Below, piece after piece: positions 8,639 to 17,422 of a stretch of 64,000 nt of DNA. Position 1 is the first letter of the stretch. Every line of letters begins with the position of its first letter. The notes below the pieces were generated by a model. That model searched no databases, had not been told where the DNA came from, and saw only the letters and a program-made list of their open reading frames with translations. The position numbers were made by a program, and so were the translations under genes. Origin of the DNA: G965229605 sp965229605 (GTDB lineage: Bacteria; Pseudomonadota; Alphaproteobacteria; CBDDJK01). The DNA is taken from positions 1,178,001 to 1,242,000 of the forward strand of contig OZ245892.1 in the NCBI GenBank assembly GCA_965229605.1, written 5' to 3'.

Positions 8639-9488
8639 TTTCAAATCCAGCCGCTTGCTTGCGCTGAAGCGCATTATGAAAGAACCGCTCGGTATGCTGG
8701 GCATTGTCCTGATTATTCTGATGACCGGGGGTGCAATTTTTGCTGATCTGCTTAGCGTCTATGAACCCAGTAAAATCTCACCACGCGACAGATTCCTGCC
8801 GCCTGACTGGGAACATTTGCTTGGCACCGATCATCTGGGACGAGACCTGTTCTCACGGGTTTTGCATGGAAGTCGCATAGCCCTGTCCGTTGCCTTATTC
8901 GCCACCTTTGTATCATTGGTCATCGGCGTTGTGCTTGGCCTGATAGCAGGCTACGGCCCACGCTGGCTTGATAATGTGATGCTGCTCTTGTTTGATTCTG
9001 TCAAAAGCTTTCCCACCGTCATGCTGGCCCTGGCCCTTGTGACCTTGCTGGGCCCGTCTTTAACCGCCGTCATTATTGTTATCATTCTGGTCAATGCGCC
9101 CGGCTATGCCCGTATTATTCGCACCCAGACCCTGGCCTTGAAAGAATCCGAATTCGTCACAGCCGGGCTCAGCATGGGGGCAAGCTCAGCACGAATCCTG
9201 CGGGTTCATATCATGCCAAATGTTATTGGCCCGCTTCTGATATTGGCCTCGATGGATATCCCTGTGGTGATTGCTGTCGAAGCCGGGATGAGTTTCCTGG
9301 GCCTTGGTGTGCGTCCTCCCACACCCAGCTGGGGGGCTATTTTGAATGACGGGTTTGTTGCCATTCGTGACACGCCCTGGATTGCTATTGCTGGCGGGTT
9401 GCCGATCATACTCACAACACTTGGCTTTACCTTTTTAGGCGAAACCTTGCGCGATGTGTTTGATCCCCGATTAAAAGCAAAAGGCTAA
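8619..9488 (+). CDS. Dipeptide/oligopeptide ABC transporter permease, DppC type
   Basis: 289 residues. The N-terminal helix (GMLGIVLIILMTGGAIFADLL), the LLGTDHLGRDLFSRVLHGSRI motif that is diagnostic of DppC/OppC, and the EAA-like loop around GLSMGASSARILRVHIMPN are all visible. It pairs with the DppB-type protein in the inner membrane. The start is a GTG inside the end of the upstream gene with TAGGAG about 11 nt before it, implying translational coupling. The ATPase gene follows after 10 bp. Confidence 0.9.
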   Translation: MCAAVSNFKSSRLLALKRIMKEPLGMLGIVLIILMTGGAIFADLLSVYEPSKISPRDRFLPPDWEHLLGTDHLGRDLFSRVLHGSRIALSVALFATFVSLVIGVVLGLIAGYGPRWLDNVMLLLFDSVKSFPTVMLALALVTLLGPSLTAVIIVIILVNAPGYARIIRTQTLALKESEFVTAGLSMGASSARILRVHIMPNVIGPLLILASMDIPVVIAVEAGMSFLGLGVRPPTPSWGAILNDGFVAIRDTPWIAIAGGLPIILTTLGFTFLGETLRDVFDPRLKAKG

Positions 9489-9498
9489 AAGGACGGGC

Positions 9499-10473
9499 AT
9501 GAGTATATTAACCATCAGTGACTTGAATGTTAGCTTCGCCACCGATCATGGCGATCTTCATGCCTTGCGTGATGTCAGTTTTGAAATTCCAGACCGACGA
9601 ATCGTAGGAATCGTCGGTGAATCGGGGTGTGGCAAATCGACTTTGATTAACGCGATCCTTGGATTGCTTGCTGATAACGGGCGTATTGATCATGGTTCTA
9701 TCCTGTTTCAAGGACAAGATTTGACGTCATTGGATGATGCCAAAATGCAAGAATTGCGAGGCCCGCATATTTCCACCGTGTTTCAGGACCCGATGGGGGC
9801 GCTCAATCCTGTTATCAGCGTGGGTCAGCAGATGCGGAATATCCAGTTCCGGCTGGATATTAGCAAAAAAGAGAAAGATAACAGATCTATCGCGATGTTA
9901 CAGCGACTTCGTATTCCCGATGCAGAACAAGCCCTTGCAAGATATCCCTATCAGTTTTCTGGCGGGATGAAACAGCGCATTGCCATTGCGATGGCGATGA
10001 TGATGAAGCCTTCCTTATTGATCGCTGATGAACCCACCACCGCACTGGATGCGACGTTAGAGGTGACAACCATTGACTTGCTCAAAGAGTTGCAAGAGGA
10101 AATAGGCTGTTCGGTTTTATTTATCTCTCATCATTTAGGCGTTATTGCCGAGCTATGTGACGAGGTTGTGGTCATGTATGCAGGGGAAGTTGTCGAACGA
10201 GGGTCGATGCGGCAGATATTCAACAGTCCCTGCCATCCTTATACCGCCCGGTTGCTTGAATGTGATCCGGCACGCCAGCCCGCGCGATCACAAATTCTGC
10301 CGACTATTCCCGGGGACATTCCCGATCTCAGGCACCGCCCGGCGGGGTGTATTTTTGCCAACCGGTGTGATCAGCGGGTCAAGGCTTGCGCAGAAGCATT
10401 GAGCGAGCGTCCGATAAAAGAACAGCACTTCACCCGCTGTAGTCAGGTATATAGACAAGCGAGGTCCGCCTGA
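9499..10473 (+). CDS. Dipeptide/oligopeptide ABC transporter ATP-binding protein, DppD type
   Basis: 324 residues with Walker A GESGCGKST, Q-loop QDPMGALNP, signature FSGGMKQR, Walker B LIADEPT and switch His in ISHHLG, followed by the C-terminal oligopeptide-transport extension with the cysteine cluster C-x6-C-x6-C near CIFANRCDQRVKACAEA. Such clusters in DppD/OppD-type ATPases bind an iron-sulfur cluster in characterised relatives. ATG is preceded by AAAGGACG. The stop overlaps the start of the next ATPase by one base (TGATG), showing coupled translation. Confidence 0.92.
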   Translation: MSILTISDLNVSFATDHGDLHALRDVSFEIPDRRIVGIVGESGCGKSTLINAILGLLADNGRIDHGSILFQGQDLTSLDDAKMQELRGPHISTVFQDPMGALNPVISVGQQMRNIQFRLDISKKEKDNRSIAMLQRLRIPDAEQALARYPYQFSGGMKQRIAIAMAMMMKPSLLIADEPTTALDATLEVTTIDLLKELQEEIGCSVLFISHHLGVIAELCDEVVVMYAGEVVERGSMRQIFNSPCHPYTARLLECDPARQPARSQILPTIPGDIPDLRHRPAGCIFANRCDQRVKACAEALSERPIKEQHFTRCSQVYRQARSA

Positions 10474-11471
10474 TGCCTGAAATTGACGCTCCCATCCTTG
10501 AGGTCAGTAATTTGGAAGTGCGCTTCCCGGTTGGCTCATTCATGAAGCGCAGCCATTTATTGGGAGTCGCCGGGGTTAGTTTTACATTAAGTCCGGGCAA
10601 AACCATGGCGATTGTGGGTGAAAGCGGATCAGGCAAAACCACGTTGGCCCGCGCGATTAATGGTCTGCAGGCCATTTCTGCAGGCAGTGTGACCGTAGAT
10701 GGCCAGCGGATTGACAGGCTGAGCGGGCGCGAAATGAAACCCTTGCGCCGAACCATGTCAATGATGTTTCAAGACCCGGTCGGGTCCCTTTCTCCGCGTA
10801 TGAAAGTGGGCGATTTGGTCAGCGAACCCTTTCATATTCATCAAGTTTCCTTCAACAAGGAAGAAGAGACTGAACGGCTATTATCTCTTGTCGGGTTGAA
10901 TATGGATTTTGCCAGTCGTTTCCCCCATCAATTATCGGGTGGTCAGGCGCGCCGGGTTGGTGTCGCGCGCGCCCTTGCCCTTAATCCGAAGTTGATTATT
11001 GCCGATGAGCCAACAGCAGGCCTGGATGTGTCGGTTCAAGGCGAAGTTTTGAATTTACTGAATGATTTGCGCGAGCGGCTGGGGCTGGCCATGATGATTA
11101 TCACCCATAACTTGCATGTGGTTCATCATGTCGCTGATGAAATGGCCGTGATGTATCTTGGCCGTTTTGTTGAAACCGGATCGACCGAGCAAGTGTTTTC
11201 AGCCCCAACCCACCCTTACACGGCGGCCTTGTTATCAGCTAATCTGGAGCCCGACCCTGAAAAGGCAAAAAATCGGATCACCCTGCCTGCGGAAGTGCCA
11301 TCCCTGCTTTCCCGCCCGGCAGGGTGCGAATTTCACACAAGATGCCCATGGGTCAAAGACAAATGTCACCAGATCGTTCCCGATATAAGCGAAACCGATA
11401 ATCGTCGCTTTGCCTGTCACTTTCCCCTAAAAGCGGGAGAAAAACCACCAGCCAAACAGGAGGCTTTATGA
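10473..11471 (+). CDS. Dipeptide/oligopeptide ABC transporter ATP-binding protein, DppF type
   Basis: 332 residues with Walker A GESGSGKTT, QDPVGSLSP, signature LSGGQARR, Walker B LIIADEPTAGLD and the C-terminal oligo_HPY-type extension including CEFHTRCPWVKDKC. It completes the heterodimeric ATPase of the Dpp-type importer. Start overlaps the preceding stop (TGATG) and its own stop overlaps the ATG of the following CocE/NonD hydrolase (ATGA), so the transporter and the hydrolase are one translational unit. That linkage is good evidence that the hydrolase acts on an imported substrate. Confidence 0.92.
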   Translation: MPEIDAPILEVSNLEVRFPVGSFMKRSHLLGVAGVSFTLSPGKTMAIVGESGSGKTTLARAINGLQAISAGSVTVDGQRIDRLSGREMKPLRRTMSMMFQDPVGSLSPRMKVGDLVSEPFHIHQVSFNKEEETERLLSLVGLNMDFASRFPHQLSGGQARRVGVARALALNPKLIIADEPTAGLDVSVQGEVLNLLNDLRERLGLAMMIITHNLHVVHHVADEMAVMYLGRFVETGSTEQVFSAPTHPYTAALLSANLEPDPEKAKNRITLPAEVPSLLSRPAGCEFHTRCPWVKDKCHQIVPDISETDNRRFACHFPLKAGEKPPAKQEAL

Positions 11472-13474
11472 CTGAGGTAATTGAAACTGTCTGGATTCCG
11501 ATGCCAGATGGAACGAAACTGGCCGCCCGGCTGTGGCTGCCTGATGGAGCACGTCAAAAGCCTGTTCCCTGCATTCTTGAATATATCCCCTACCGTCGGC
11601 GTGACCGCACGCGCATGCGCGATGAAGCGGCTCACCCGTTTTTTGCTGAAGCAGGCTACGCCGCGATCCGGGTTGATCAGCGCGGCTCAGGAGACAGCGA
11701 AGGCGTGATGCTGGATGAATATGCGGATATCGAAACCCGGGACGGGGTCGATACCATAGAATGGATTGCTGAACAGGACTGGTGCGATGGCAATGTCGGT
11801 ATGTTTGGCAAAAGCTGGGGAGCTTATAATTCATTCCAGGTCGCTGCCAAACGCCCGCCAGCCCTAAAAGCCATTGCGCCTGTGATGGGAACCGATGACC
11901 GTTGGCTTGAAGATATTCATTTTTATGGAGGCGTCCTTGCCAGCGATAATTTCTGGTGGGGTTCTGTAATGCAGCTCTATAATGCGATGCCGCCGGACCC
12001 TGAAATAGTCGGGGATGATAACTGGCGGGACATGTGGAAAAAACGGCTGGACGCTATGACCTATTGGCCCGCCCAATGGCTGGAACATCAAACCCGCGAT
12101 CATATGTGGCGGCGGGGGTCGATTTCAGAAAATTATGACGACATCAATATTCCCGTCTATTTTTTTGGCGGTTGGGCTGATTTGTTTCGTGACACACCAT
12201 TCCGGATTGCCGAAAAATTAAAAGCACCGCTGAAAATGATGATGGGGCCCTGGGCCCATCTGTATCCCCATGAAGCCCTGCCCGGACCGACAATAGATTG
12301 GCTGGATGAAATGATCCGCTTTTGGGATCATACACTAAAGGGCATTGATCAGGGGTTGATGGATGAACCACAGCTTCGTTTCTATTTGCAAGATTCAACC
12401 CCGCCCGCAGGGTCACATGAAACCCGCTCTGGCAGGTGGGTGGAGGAAAAAGCCTGGCCCTCGCCCAATATATCTAACCAGACATTCTGGCTAAATGACG
12501 GGACTCTGGAGGAGGCACCCAAAGAAGGGGCAGCGATGTCGATCTGTTCCCCACAAAGCTTTGGATCAACTGGCGGGGATATGTGTTCCTTTGCCATTCC
12601 CGGGGACATGCCGGTTGATTGCCGCATAGATGCGGCGGGGGCGCTATGTTTCCGGATGGATGCGCAAGACCAGGCGCTGGATATTCTTGGACAACCGATT
12701 GTGAATTTGAAAATAGCCGCTGACCAGGCTCAGGCCTTTGTGGCCGTCTTGCTGGTTGATGAAGCCCCCGATGGCGCACAAACCCTGATCAGCCGAGGCT
12801 ATGCCAATTTCATGCACCGCCATTCGGATATGTCCCCTGCCCCGGTCATACCGGGCGAAGTGATGGATGTGGCGGTGCCGCTTCATGGGATCGGCTATCA
12901 TTTAGCCAAAGGCCATCGCTTGATGGTTCAAATTGCCTCGGCCTATTGGCCTGTGCTTTGGCCAGCCCCCAAGCCGGTCACCTTGACCATGAATGCCGGG
13001 CAGTCGCATCTGATACTTCCACTGCGCGGTGCCGTTGATGACAACCCGCGCCCCCTTGCCAAACCCAAGCCCCGCACAAAAAAGCGTCCAATCACCAATA
13101 TCCGCGAAGGGTCGATGGACCGTTCGATCTCGATAGACCTGACCACAGGGGAATGGGTGTCGCGCTTTTTCCTTGATGGCGGGCTTTTTGGGCCTGTCGG
13201 ACGGGTTCGCCTGGATGATATTGGCACAGAATTGGTTGATATTTCTGATCGCGTTTATCGCATCAAGCCAGATGACCCGCTTTCCTGTCGCGCGACGATG
13301 GAGCAAGAGAGCTTTTTTGAACGAGGCGCCTGGAAAGCACGGATCAAGACCTATGCTGAAATGACGGCGACGGAAACAGATTTTATCTTAACAGCCTCCG
13401 TCACCTGCTGGGATGGTGAGGAACAATTCCACCATGTAGATTGGAACCATAAAATCCCGCGAAACGGCATGTAA
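11468..13474 (+). CDS. CocE/NonD family serine hydrolase, paralogue 2
   Basis: 668 residues; same architecture as the genes at 2778 and 13478. Landmarks: MPDGTKLAARLWLPDG near the N-terminus, ILEYIPYRRRD, VDQRGSGDSEG, and the nucleophile elbow GKSWGA with serine at 116. The last position of the usual GxSxGG elbow is alanine here, a difference from paralogue 1. No signal peptide is visible, so it should work on imported material in the cytoplasm. It is translationally coupled to the DppF-type ATPase (4-bp ATGA overlap) and is followed after 3 bp by paralogue 3. Esterase, amidase or aminopeptidase activity are all possible within the family. Confidence 0.87.
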   Translation: MTEVIETVWIPMPDGTKLAARLWLPDGARQKPVPCILEYIPYRRRDRTRMRDEAAHPFFAEAGYAAIRVDQRGSGDSEGVMLDEYADIETRDGVDTIEWIAEQDWCDGNVGMFGKSWGAYNSFQVAAKRPPALKAIAPVMGTDDRWLEDIHFYGGVLASDNFWWGSVMQLYNAMPPDPEIVGDDNWRDMWKKRLDAMTYWPAQWLEHQTRDHMWRRGSISENYDDINIPVYFFGGWADLFRDTPFRIAEKLKAPLKMMMGPWAHLYPHEALPGPTIDWLDEMIRFWDHTLKGIDQGLMDEPQLRFYLQDSTPPAGSHETRSGRWVEEKAWPSPNISNQTFWLNDGTLEEAPKEGAAMSICSPQSFGSTGGDMCSFAIPGDMPVDCRIDAAGALCFRMDAQDQALDILGQPIVNLKIAADQAQAFVAVLLVDEAPDGAQTLISRGYANFMHRHSDMSPAPVIPGEVMDVAVPLHGIGYHLAKGHRLMVQIASAYWPVLWPAPKPVTLTMNAGQSHLILPLRGAVDDNPRPLAKPKPRTKKRPITNIREGSMDRSISIDLTTGEWVSRFFLDGGLFGPVGRVRLDDIGTELVDISDRVYRIKPDDPLSCRATMEQESFFERGAWKARIKTYAEMTATETDFILTASVTCWDGEEQFHHVDWNHKIPRNGM

Positions 13475-13477
13475 GTC

Positions 13478-15496
13478 ATGGATGATATTCATATTAAAAC
13501 TGATTTTCCGCGCAAAATTCGCGAGATTGAGAATCTCTGGATACCTATGCCAGACGGTAAAAAGCTGGCGGCACGCCTCTGGTTGCCAGAAGATGCCGAG
13601 GATGATCCCGTCCCCGCCATCCTTGAATATCTCCCCTATCGCAAGCGCGATGGAACGGTTGAACGGGACGCGCTCACCCATCCCTATTTTGCCGGGCATG
13701 GCTATGCCGGTATCCGTGTTGATATGCGCGGCACCGGGGACAGCGAAGGCGTCTGTCTGGGTGAATATCTGCTGCAAGAGCAAGATGACGCCATGGCGAT
13801 TATCGAATGGATTGCAGCGCAAAGCTGGTGTTCGGGCAAGGTCGGGATGATTGGCATCAGTTGGGGGGGATTTAACGGCCTGCAAATTGCTGCCCGCCGC
13901 CCCGAAGCCCTTGGGGCCGTCATTTCGCTCTGTTCTACCGATGATCGCTATGCCGATGATATTCACACGATGGGTGGCTGTATTCTGACGGATAAATTGA
14001 ATTGGGGCGCAACGGCTTTTTCAATCGCCAATACCCCGCCTGATCCGGCCATTGTCGGCGAAGATCGCTGGCTGGATATGTGGAAAGAACGCTTGGAAAA
14101 TAACGGCTTATGGATGCTTGACTGGTTCCGTCATCAACGCCGCGACGCCTTTTATGAACATGGCTCTGTCTGTGAAAATTATGACGATATTGACATACCC
14201 GTCTATATGGTCGGTGGCTGGGCTGATGGCTATACAAATGCGATTTTTCGTACCTTGGAGCATCTACCCGGCCCCAGGAAAGGTCTGATTGGACCCTGGG
14301 CCCATAAATACCCCCATTTTGCCAGGCCAGGCCCGCATATCGGTTTTTTACAGGAATGTCTACGTTGGTGGGATCAACATCTCAAAGACCTTGATACCGG
14401 CATTATGGATGAACCACAGCTTACAGTATGGATGCAAGAACCGACCATTCCTGCCCCCTTTCATGAAACCCGCCCGGGCTTTTGGGTGAGCGAGCCATCC
14501 TGGCAGGGGGTCGGCATTTCATGTCAATCACTCTATCCCGGCGGGACGGAATTGCCCCCCACACCAAGTCAGGAAACCCTGAGCATCCAGTCACCGCAAA
14601 ATGCGGGCGTAGCCTCTGGCGCCTGGTGTAGTTATGGTGTGGCTGCCGATGGGCCGCTTGACCAAAATGGTGAAAGCGGGTTGATGACATCATTTGAAAC
14701 GCCTCCGCTTCAAGAGGATTTGCTGTTATTGGGTTTTCCCATCTTCCACGCTGATGTCACAAGTGATGTTCCCCAGGCAAATATTGCCGTTACGCTTTCA
14801 GCCGTTAATGACGATGGCAGTGCAACGCTTGTTTCCTATGGCGTGTTAAATTTGACTCATCGTAACAGCCATTCCCATCCCGAACGGCTGCCCATCGGCA
14901 AAGCGGTTAAAGCGCGTGTTCAACTGAACGCTTGCGGGCAAAAAATAGCCAGGGGTCAAAAATTACGCCTGTCATTGGCAACAGCTTATTGGCCGGTTAT
15001 CTGGCCTTCTCAAAGTCAGGCTAGCCTGGCTTTGGAAAATGCCCGGATTGATTTACCCCTCCGATCAAATGATGATGTGGATGATTCCTTTCACCCGTTC
15101 TTGCCTGCGGAAAGTGCGCCCCCTCTAAAAACAGACGTAATCAGCGAAGGAGATTATCAGCGCAGGCGACTGATCGACCATATTACCGGTATCGAGACAT
15201 TTGAGCGACGATCTGACACTGGCGAGGAAACTCACCTTCACACCGATATCAGTGTGCATTACACCAATCATGAGATGTTTCGGATTGATCCCAAAGACCC
15301 TAATTCTGCGGTTGGCATACAAGAGTGGAGCAAATCCTACCGCCGTGGCGATTGGAAGGCCCGAATACAAACGCAAGTTTCAGTGGAGGCGCTGGCAGAT
15401 GTCTGGCGCATTAAAGCCAGGTTGGTTGCCACTTATCGAGATGATGTGGTGAGCGAAAGAGACTGGCAAGAAGATATTCCCAGAGACCTGGTTTAA
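13478..15496 (+). CDS. CocE/NonD family serine hydrolase, paralogue 3
   Basis: 672 residues with MPDGKKLAARLWLPED at about 24-39, ILEYLPYRKRD, VDMRGTGDSEG and the elbow GISWGG with serine at 128. The N-terminus is about 12 residues longer than in the other two paralogues. It sits 3 bp after paralogue 2 and 5 bp before the M81 peptidase gene in one operon. Two hydrolases of the same family in tandem, with a third divergently transcribed behind the shared regulator, suggests different specificities toward related substrates or consecutive bonds. Function beyond the family is not inferable. Confidence 0.87.
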   Translation: MDDIHIKTDFPRKIREIENLWIPMPDGKKLAARLWLPEDAEDDPVPAILEYLPYRKRDGTVERDALTHPYFAGHGYAGIRVDMRGTGDSEGVCLGEYLLQEQDDAMAIIEWIAAQSWCSGKVGMIGISWGGFNGLQIAARRPEALGAVISLCSTDDRYADDIHTMGGCILTDKLNWGATAFSIANTPPDPAIVGEDRWLDMWKERLENNGLWMLDWFRHQRRDAFYEHGSVCENYDDIDIPVYMVGGWADGYTNAIFRTLEHLPGPRKGLIGPWAHKYPHFARPGPHIGFLQECLRWWDQHLKDLDTGIMDEPQLTVWMQEPTIPAPFHETRPGFWVSEPSWQGVGISCQSLYPGGTELPPTPSQETLSIQSPQNAGVASGAWCSYGVAADGPLDQNGESGLMTSFETPPLQEDLLLLGFPIFHADVTSDVPQANIAVTLSAVNDDGSATLVSYGVLNLTHRNSHSHPERLPIGKAVKARVQLNACGQKIARGQKLRLSLATAYWPVIWPSQSQASLALENARIDLPLRSNDDVDDSFHPFLPAESAPPLKTDVISEGDYQRRRLIDHITGIETFERRSDTGEETHLHTDISVHYTNHEMFRIDPKDPNSAVGIQEWSKSYRRGDWKARIQTQVSVEALADVWRIKARLVATYRDDVVSERDWQEDIPRDLV

Positions 15497-15501
15497 GGGA
15501 A

Positions 15502-17016
15502 ATGAGCCATCGACGAATCGCGATTGCTGGATTTCAGCATGAGACGAATACATTCGCCCCCTCATATGCGGGGATAGCCGAATTTCGCAAAGCTGACAGC
15601 TGGCCCAGACTACTTCGCGGGCAGGAGGTGGTTGACGGCACACGCGGTATGAATTTGCCTGTAGCGGGGGCTGTTTTGGCAGCGGAACAAACTGGTGATA
15701 TTGAGCTTGTTCCCCTGCTTTGGTGTGCAGCAGAGCCAAGCGGCCCCGTCACAGATGAGGCATTTGACTGGGTTACAGGCATGATCCTGGCGGGGCTTTC
15801 CCAAGCAGAGTCTATGGCAGCACTCGATGCCATTTATCTTGATTTACATGGCGCCATGGTCACGGACAGCCATAATGATGGCGAGGCCGAATTGCTGCGC
15901 CGTATCCGCCAGAATTTTGGACCAGAACTGCCTATTGGTATCAGCCTTGATTTACACGCAAATATCTCGCCCCGATTTGTCGAATATGCCGATGTCATTA
16001 CCATTTATCGCACCTATCCTCACCTTGATATGGCCAAAACCGGTCACCGTTGCATGACCAAATTGTTGCAAAATCTGGATGGGTGCCAGCGTCATGTTGC
16101 CTTTCGACAGGGACCTTTTCTTGTTCCCCTGCATGCCCAGAATACCGGCGCTGAACCTTGCCAGACACTTTATAAATTACTGGATACATTACCTTCAGGC
16201 CCCGAAGAATATGGTGAACTCGCGATGGGGTTTACAGCTGCAGATATCCCTGATTGCGGCCCATCCCTTGTCACTTATGCGAATTCTGCCAGACGTGCCG
16301 AGCAACTTGCCGATCAGATATTCAATCATATCTGTTCAAGTGAAGCTATTTTTAACACCAGATTATTAAGTGCTACTGAAGCGGTTACCCAAGCCCTGTC
16401 AATCCAGGGCACCGGCCCGGTTGTGCTGGCAGATGTCCAAGACAATGCAGGTGCTGGTGGCAGCACCGATACGACCGGATTGCTTCGTGCCTTGATCGCG
16501 TGTGAAGCAACCAGTGCCCTGCTTGGCGTCATGGCGGATGCTGACATCGCCCGCAAAGCCCATAAGGCGGGATGTGATTCTGTGATAACAGGCACCCTTG
16601 GCGGGAAGTCTGGCGTGAAAGGAGATGCTTCCTTTGAAGGGAAATTCAAAGTGCGGGCCCTTAGTGAGGGCATTATTCCCTATAGCGGTGATATGTATGG
16701 CGGCAGTATTTGCGAGATGGGGGCAAGCTGTTTGCTCTCTGTTGAAGATATCACAGGTGAAGTTTTTATTGTTGTGAGTTCAGAACGAACCCAATGTCTT
16801 GATCGGTCACTTTTCACGCATTTTGGACTTGAGCCCAATGATTTCCAAATTGTCTGTGTGAAAAGCACTGTTCATTTTCGCGCAGATTTTGAACCGGGCA
16901 GTCGTGCTGTTTTGAATGTAGCCTCCCCGGGCTGGTTTCCATGTGAACTTGAAAATATACCTTATCACAACTTACGCCCTGGAATCAGACTGGGCCCCCT
17001 TGGGGTAACCCGTTAA
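15502..17016 (+). CDS. M81 family metallopeptidase, MlrC (microcystinase C)-like
   Basis: 504 residues, typical for the family. The N-terminal domain opens RRIAIAGFQHETNTFAP and contains DLHGAMV and DLHANIS metal-binding segments with HLDMAKTGH; the C-terminal domain contains the DVQDNAGAGGSTDTT segment characteristic of MlrC_C. MlrC cleaves linear peptides of microcystin degradation in Sphingomonas, but most M81 members occur beside peptide transporters without any link to toxins, so only a peptidase/amidohydrolase role should be assumed. ATG follows AAGGGAA. It is the last gene of the Dpp-hydrolase operon. Confidence 0.85.
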   Translation: MSHRRIAIAGFQHETNTFAPSYAGIAEFRKADSWPRLLRGQEVVDGTRGMNLPVAGAVLAAEQTGDIELVPLLWCAAEPSGPVTDEAFDWVTGMILAGLSQAESMAALDAIYLDLHGAMVTDSHNDGEAELLRRIRQNFGPELPIGISLDLHANISPRFVEYADVITIYRTYPHLDMAKTGHRCMTKLLQNLDGCQRHVAFRQGPFLVPLHAQNTGAEPCQTLYKLLDTLPSGPEEYGELAMGFTAADIPDCGPSLVTYANSARRAEQLADQIFNHICSSEAIFNTRLLSATEAVTQALSIQGTGPVVLADVQDNAGAGGSTDTTGLLRALIACEATSALLGVMADADIARKAHKAGCDSVITGTLGGKSGVKGDASFEGKFKVRALSEGIIPYSGDMYGGSICEMGASCLLSVEDITGEVFIVVSSERTQCLDRSLFTHFGLEPNDFQIVCVKSTVHFRADFEPGSRAVLNVASPGWFPCELENIPYHNLRPGIRLGPLGVTR

Positions 17017-17111
17017 ACATAAATGGCGCAACCTGTTAGAGGCTGGGAAAGATAGAGTCCGAGAGCGCGCATTTGCTGCGGCTTTAATTCCCAAAATTTA
17101 ATGTCTAGAAT
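17017..17111. other. Spacer downstream of the M81 gene containing a segment shared with the 3' flank of the intact creatininase
   Basis: GCGCATTTGCTGCGGCTTTAATT-type sequence around 17067-17090 is nearly identical to the segment at 57343-57366 downstream of the intact creatininase gene, so the homology of the relic at 17112 extends past its stop codon. No gene is seen here. Confidence 0.6.
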
Positions 17112-17235
17112 CTAATCCCAGCACGCGAGGTCTTTAGATACCGCTTCGGCGGCTAAGGCCAGCAGTTGTTTTCCATGTTCGGGACGTGCCAGTGCCGAGT
17201 GAGACCCAACCCGCCCATCGGGAAAACCTATCTCG
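17112..17235 (-). pseudogene. Relic of a creatininase-family gene (C-terminal about 40 codons only)
   Basis: On the minus strand these bases encode FPDGRVGSHSALARPEHGK then QLLALAALAEAVS-like residues and a TAG stop at 17114-17112, matching the last 40 residues of the intact creatininase-family protein at 57388-58125 at nearly every position (there DFPDGRVGSHSALARPEHGE). Upstream of the FPDGR segment the similarity stops abruptly near 17235 and no start or catalytic region exists. It is therefore a truncated copy, left by deletion or by partial duplication between the two loci, which lie 40 kb apart in the same orientation. Confidence 0.75.
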
Positions 17236-17406
17236 CTGCCAGTGATTTTTTCCTTTGAGCGGTGGGGCAGGACAGGGGGCGAACACATTTTTCAATGTCA
17301 CTTTCAGGCTTGCTTCAATTTCACTTTCAGAATTGCGTTATTTCCTGCAGGCAATTTACAATTTAACCTTCAAATGCTGTTTCCATTATCCCCGTAATTC
17401 ATTCCA
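17236..17406. other. Intergenic stretch with no gene; ends in a 21-bp tandem repeat
   Basis: No supported coding frame. CACTTTCAG occurs twice around 17298-17330. The right end contains a 21-bp tandem duplication, reported separately, that runs into the 3' end of the dehydrogenase gene. Confidence 0.5.
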
Positions 17407-17422
17407 TTACCCCCGTAATTCA
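17381..17422. repeat. 21-bp tandem duplication covering the stop codon of the semialdehyde dehydrogenase gene
   Basis: TTCCATTATCCCCGTAATTCA (17381-17401) is followed directly by the same 21 bases with one change (17402-17422). Read on the minus strand each unit encodes the terminal ELRG-stop of the dehydrogenase, so the gene end is present twice, the second copy lying untranslated beyond the stop. Confidence 0.75.

Noticed and set aside
12902..13306. 134-codon minus-strand frame inside the CocE/NonD gene
   Set aside because: It lies wholly within a well supported hydrolase gene and shows no family features; a reading-frame shadow.
15502..17016. Evidence for microcystin degradation from the MlrC-like protein
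   Set aside because: No mlrA or mlrB homologue is present, and M81 proteins are widespread beside peptide importers.
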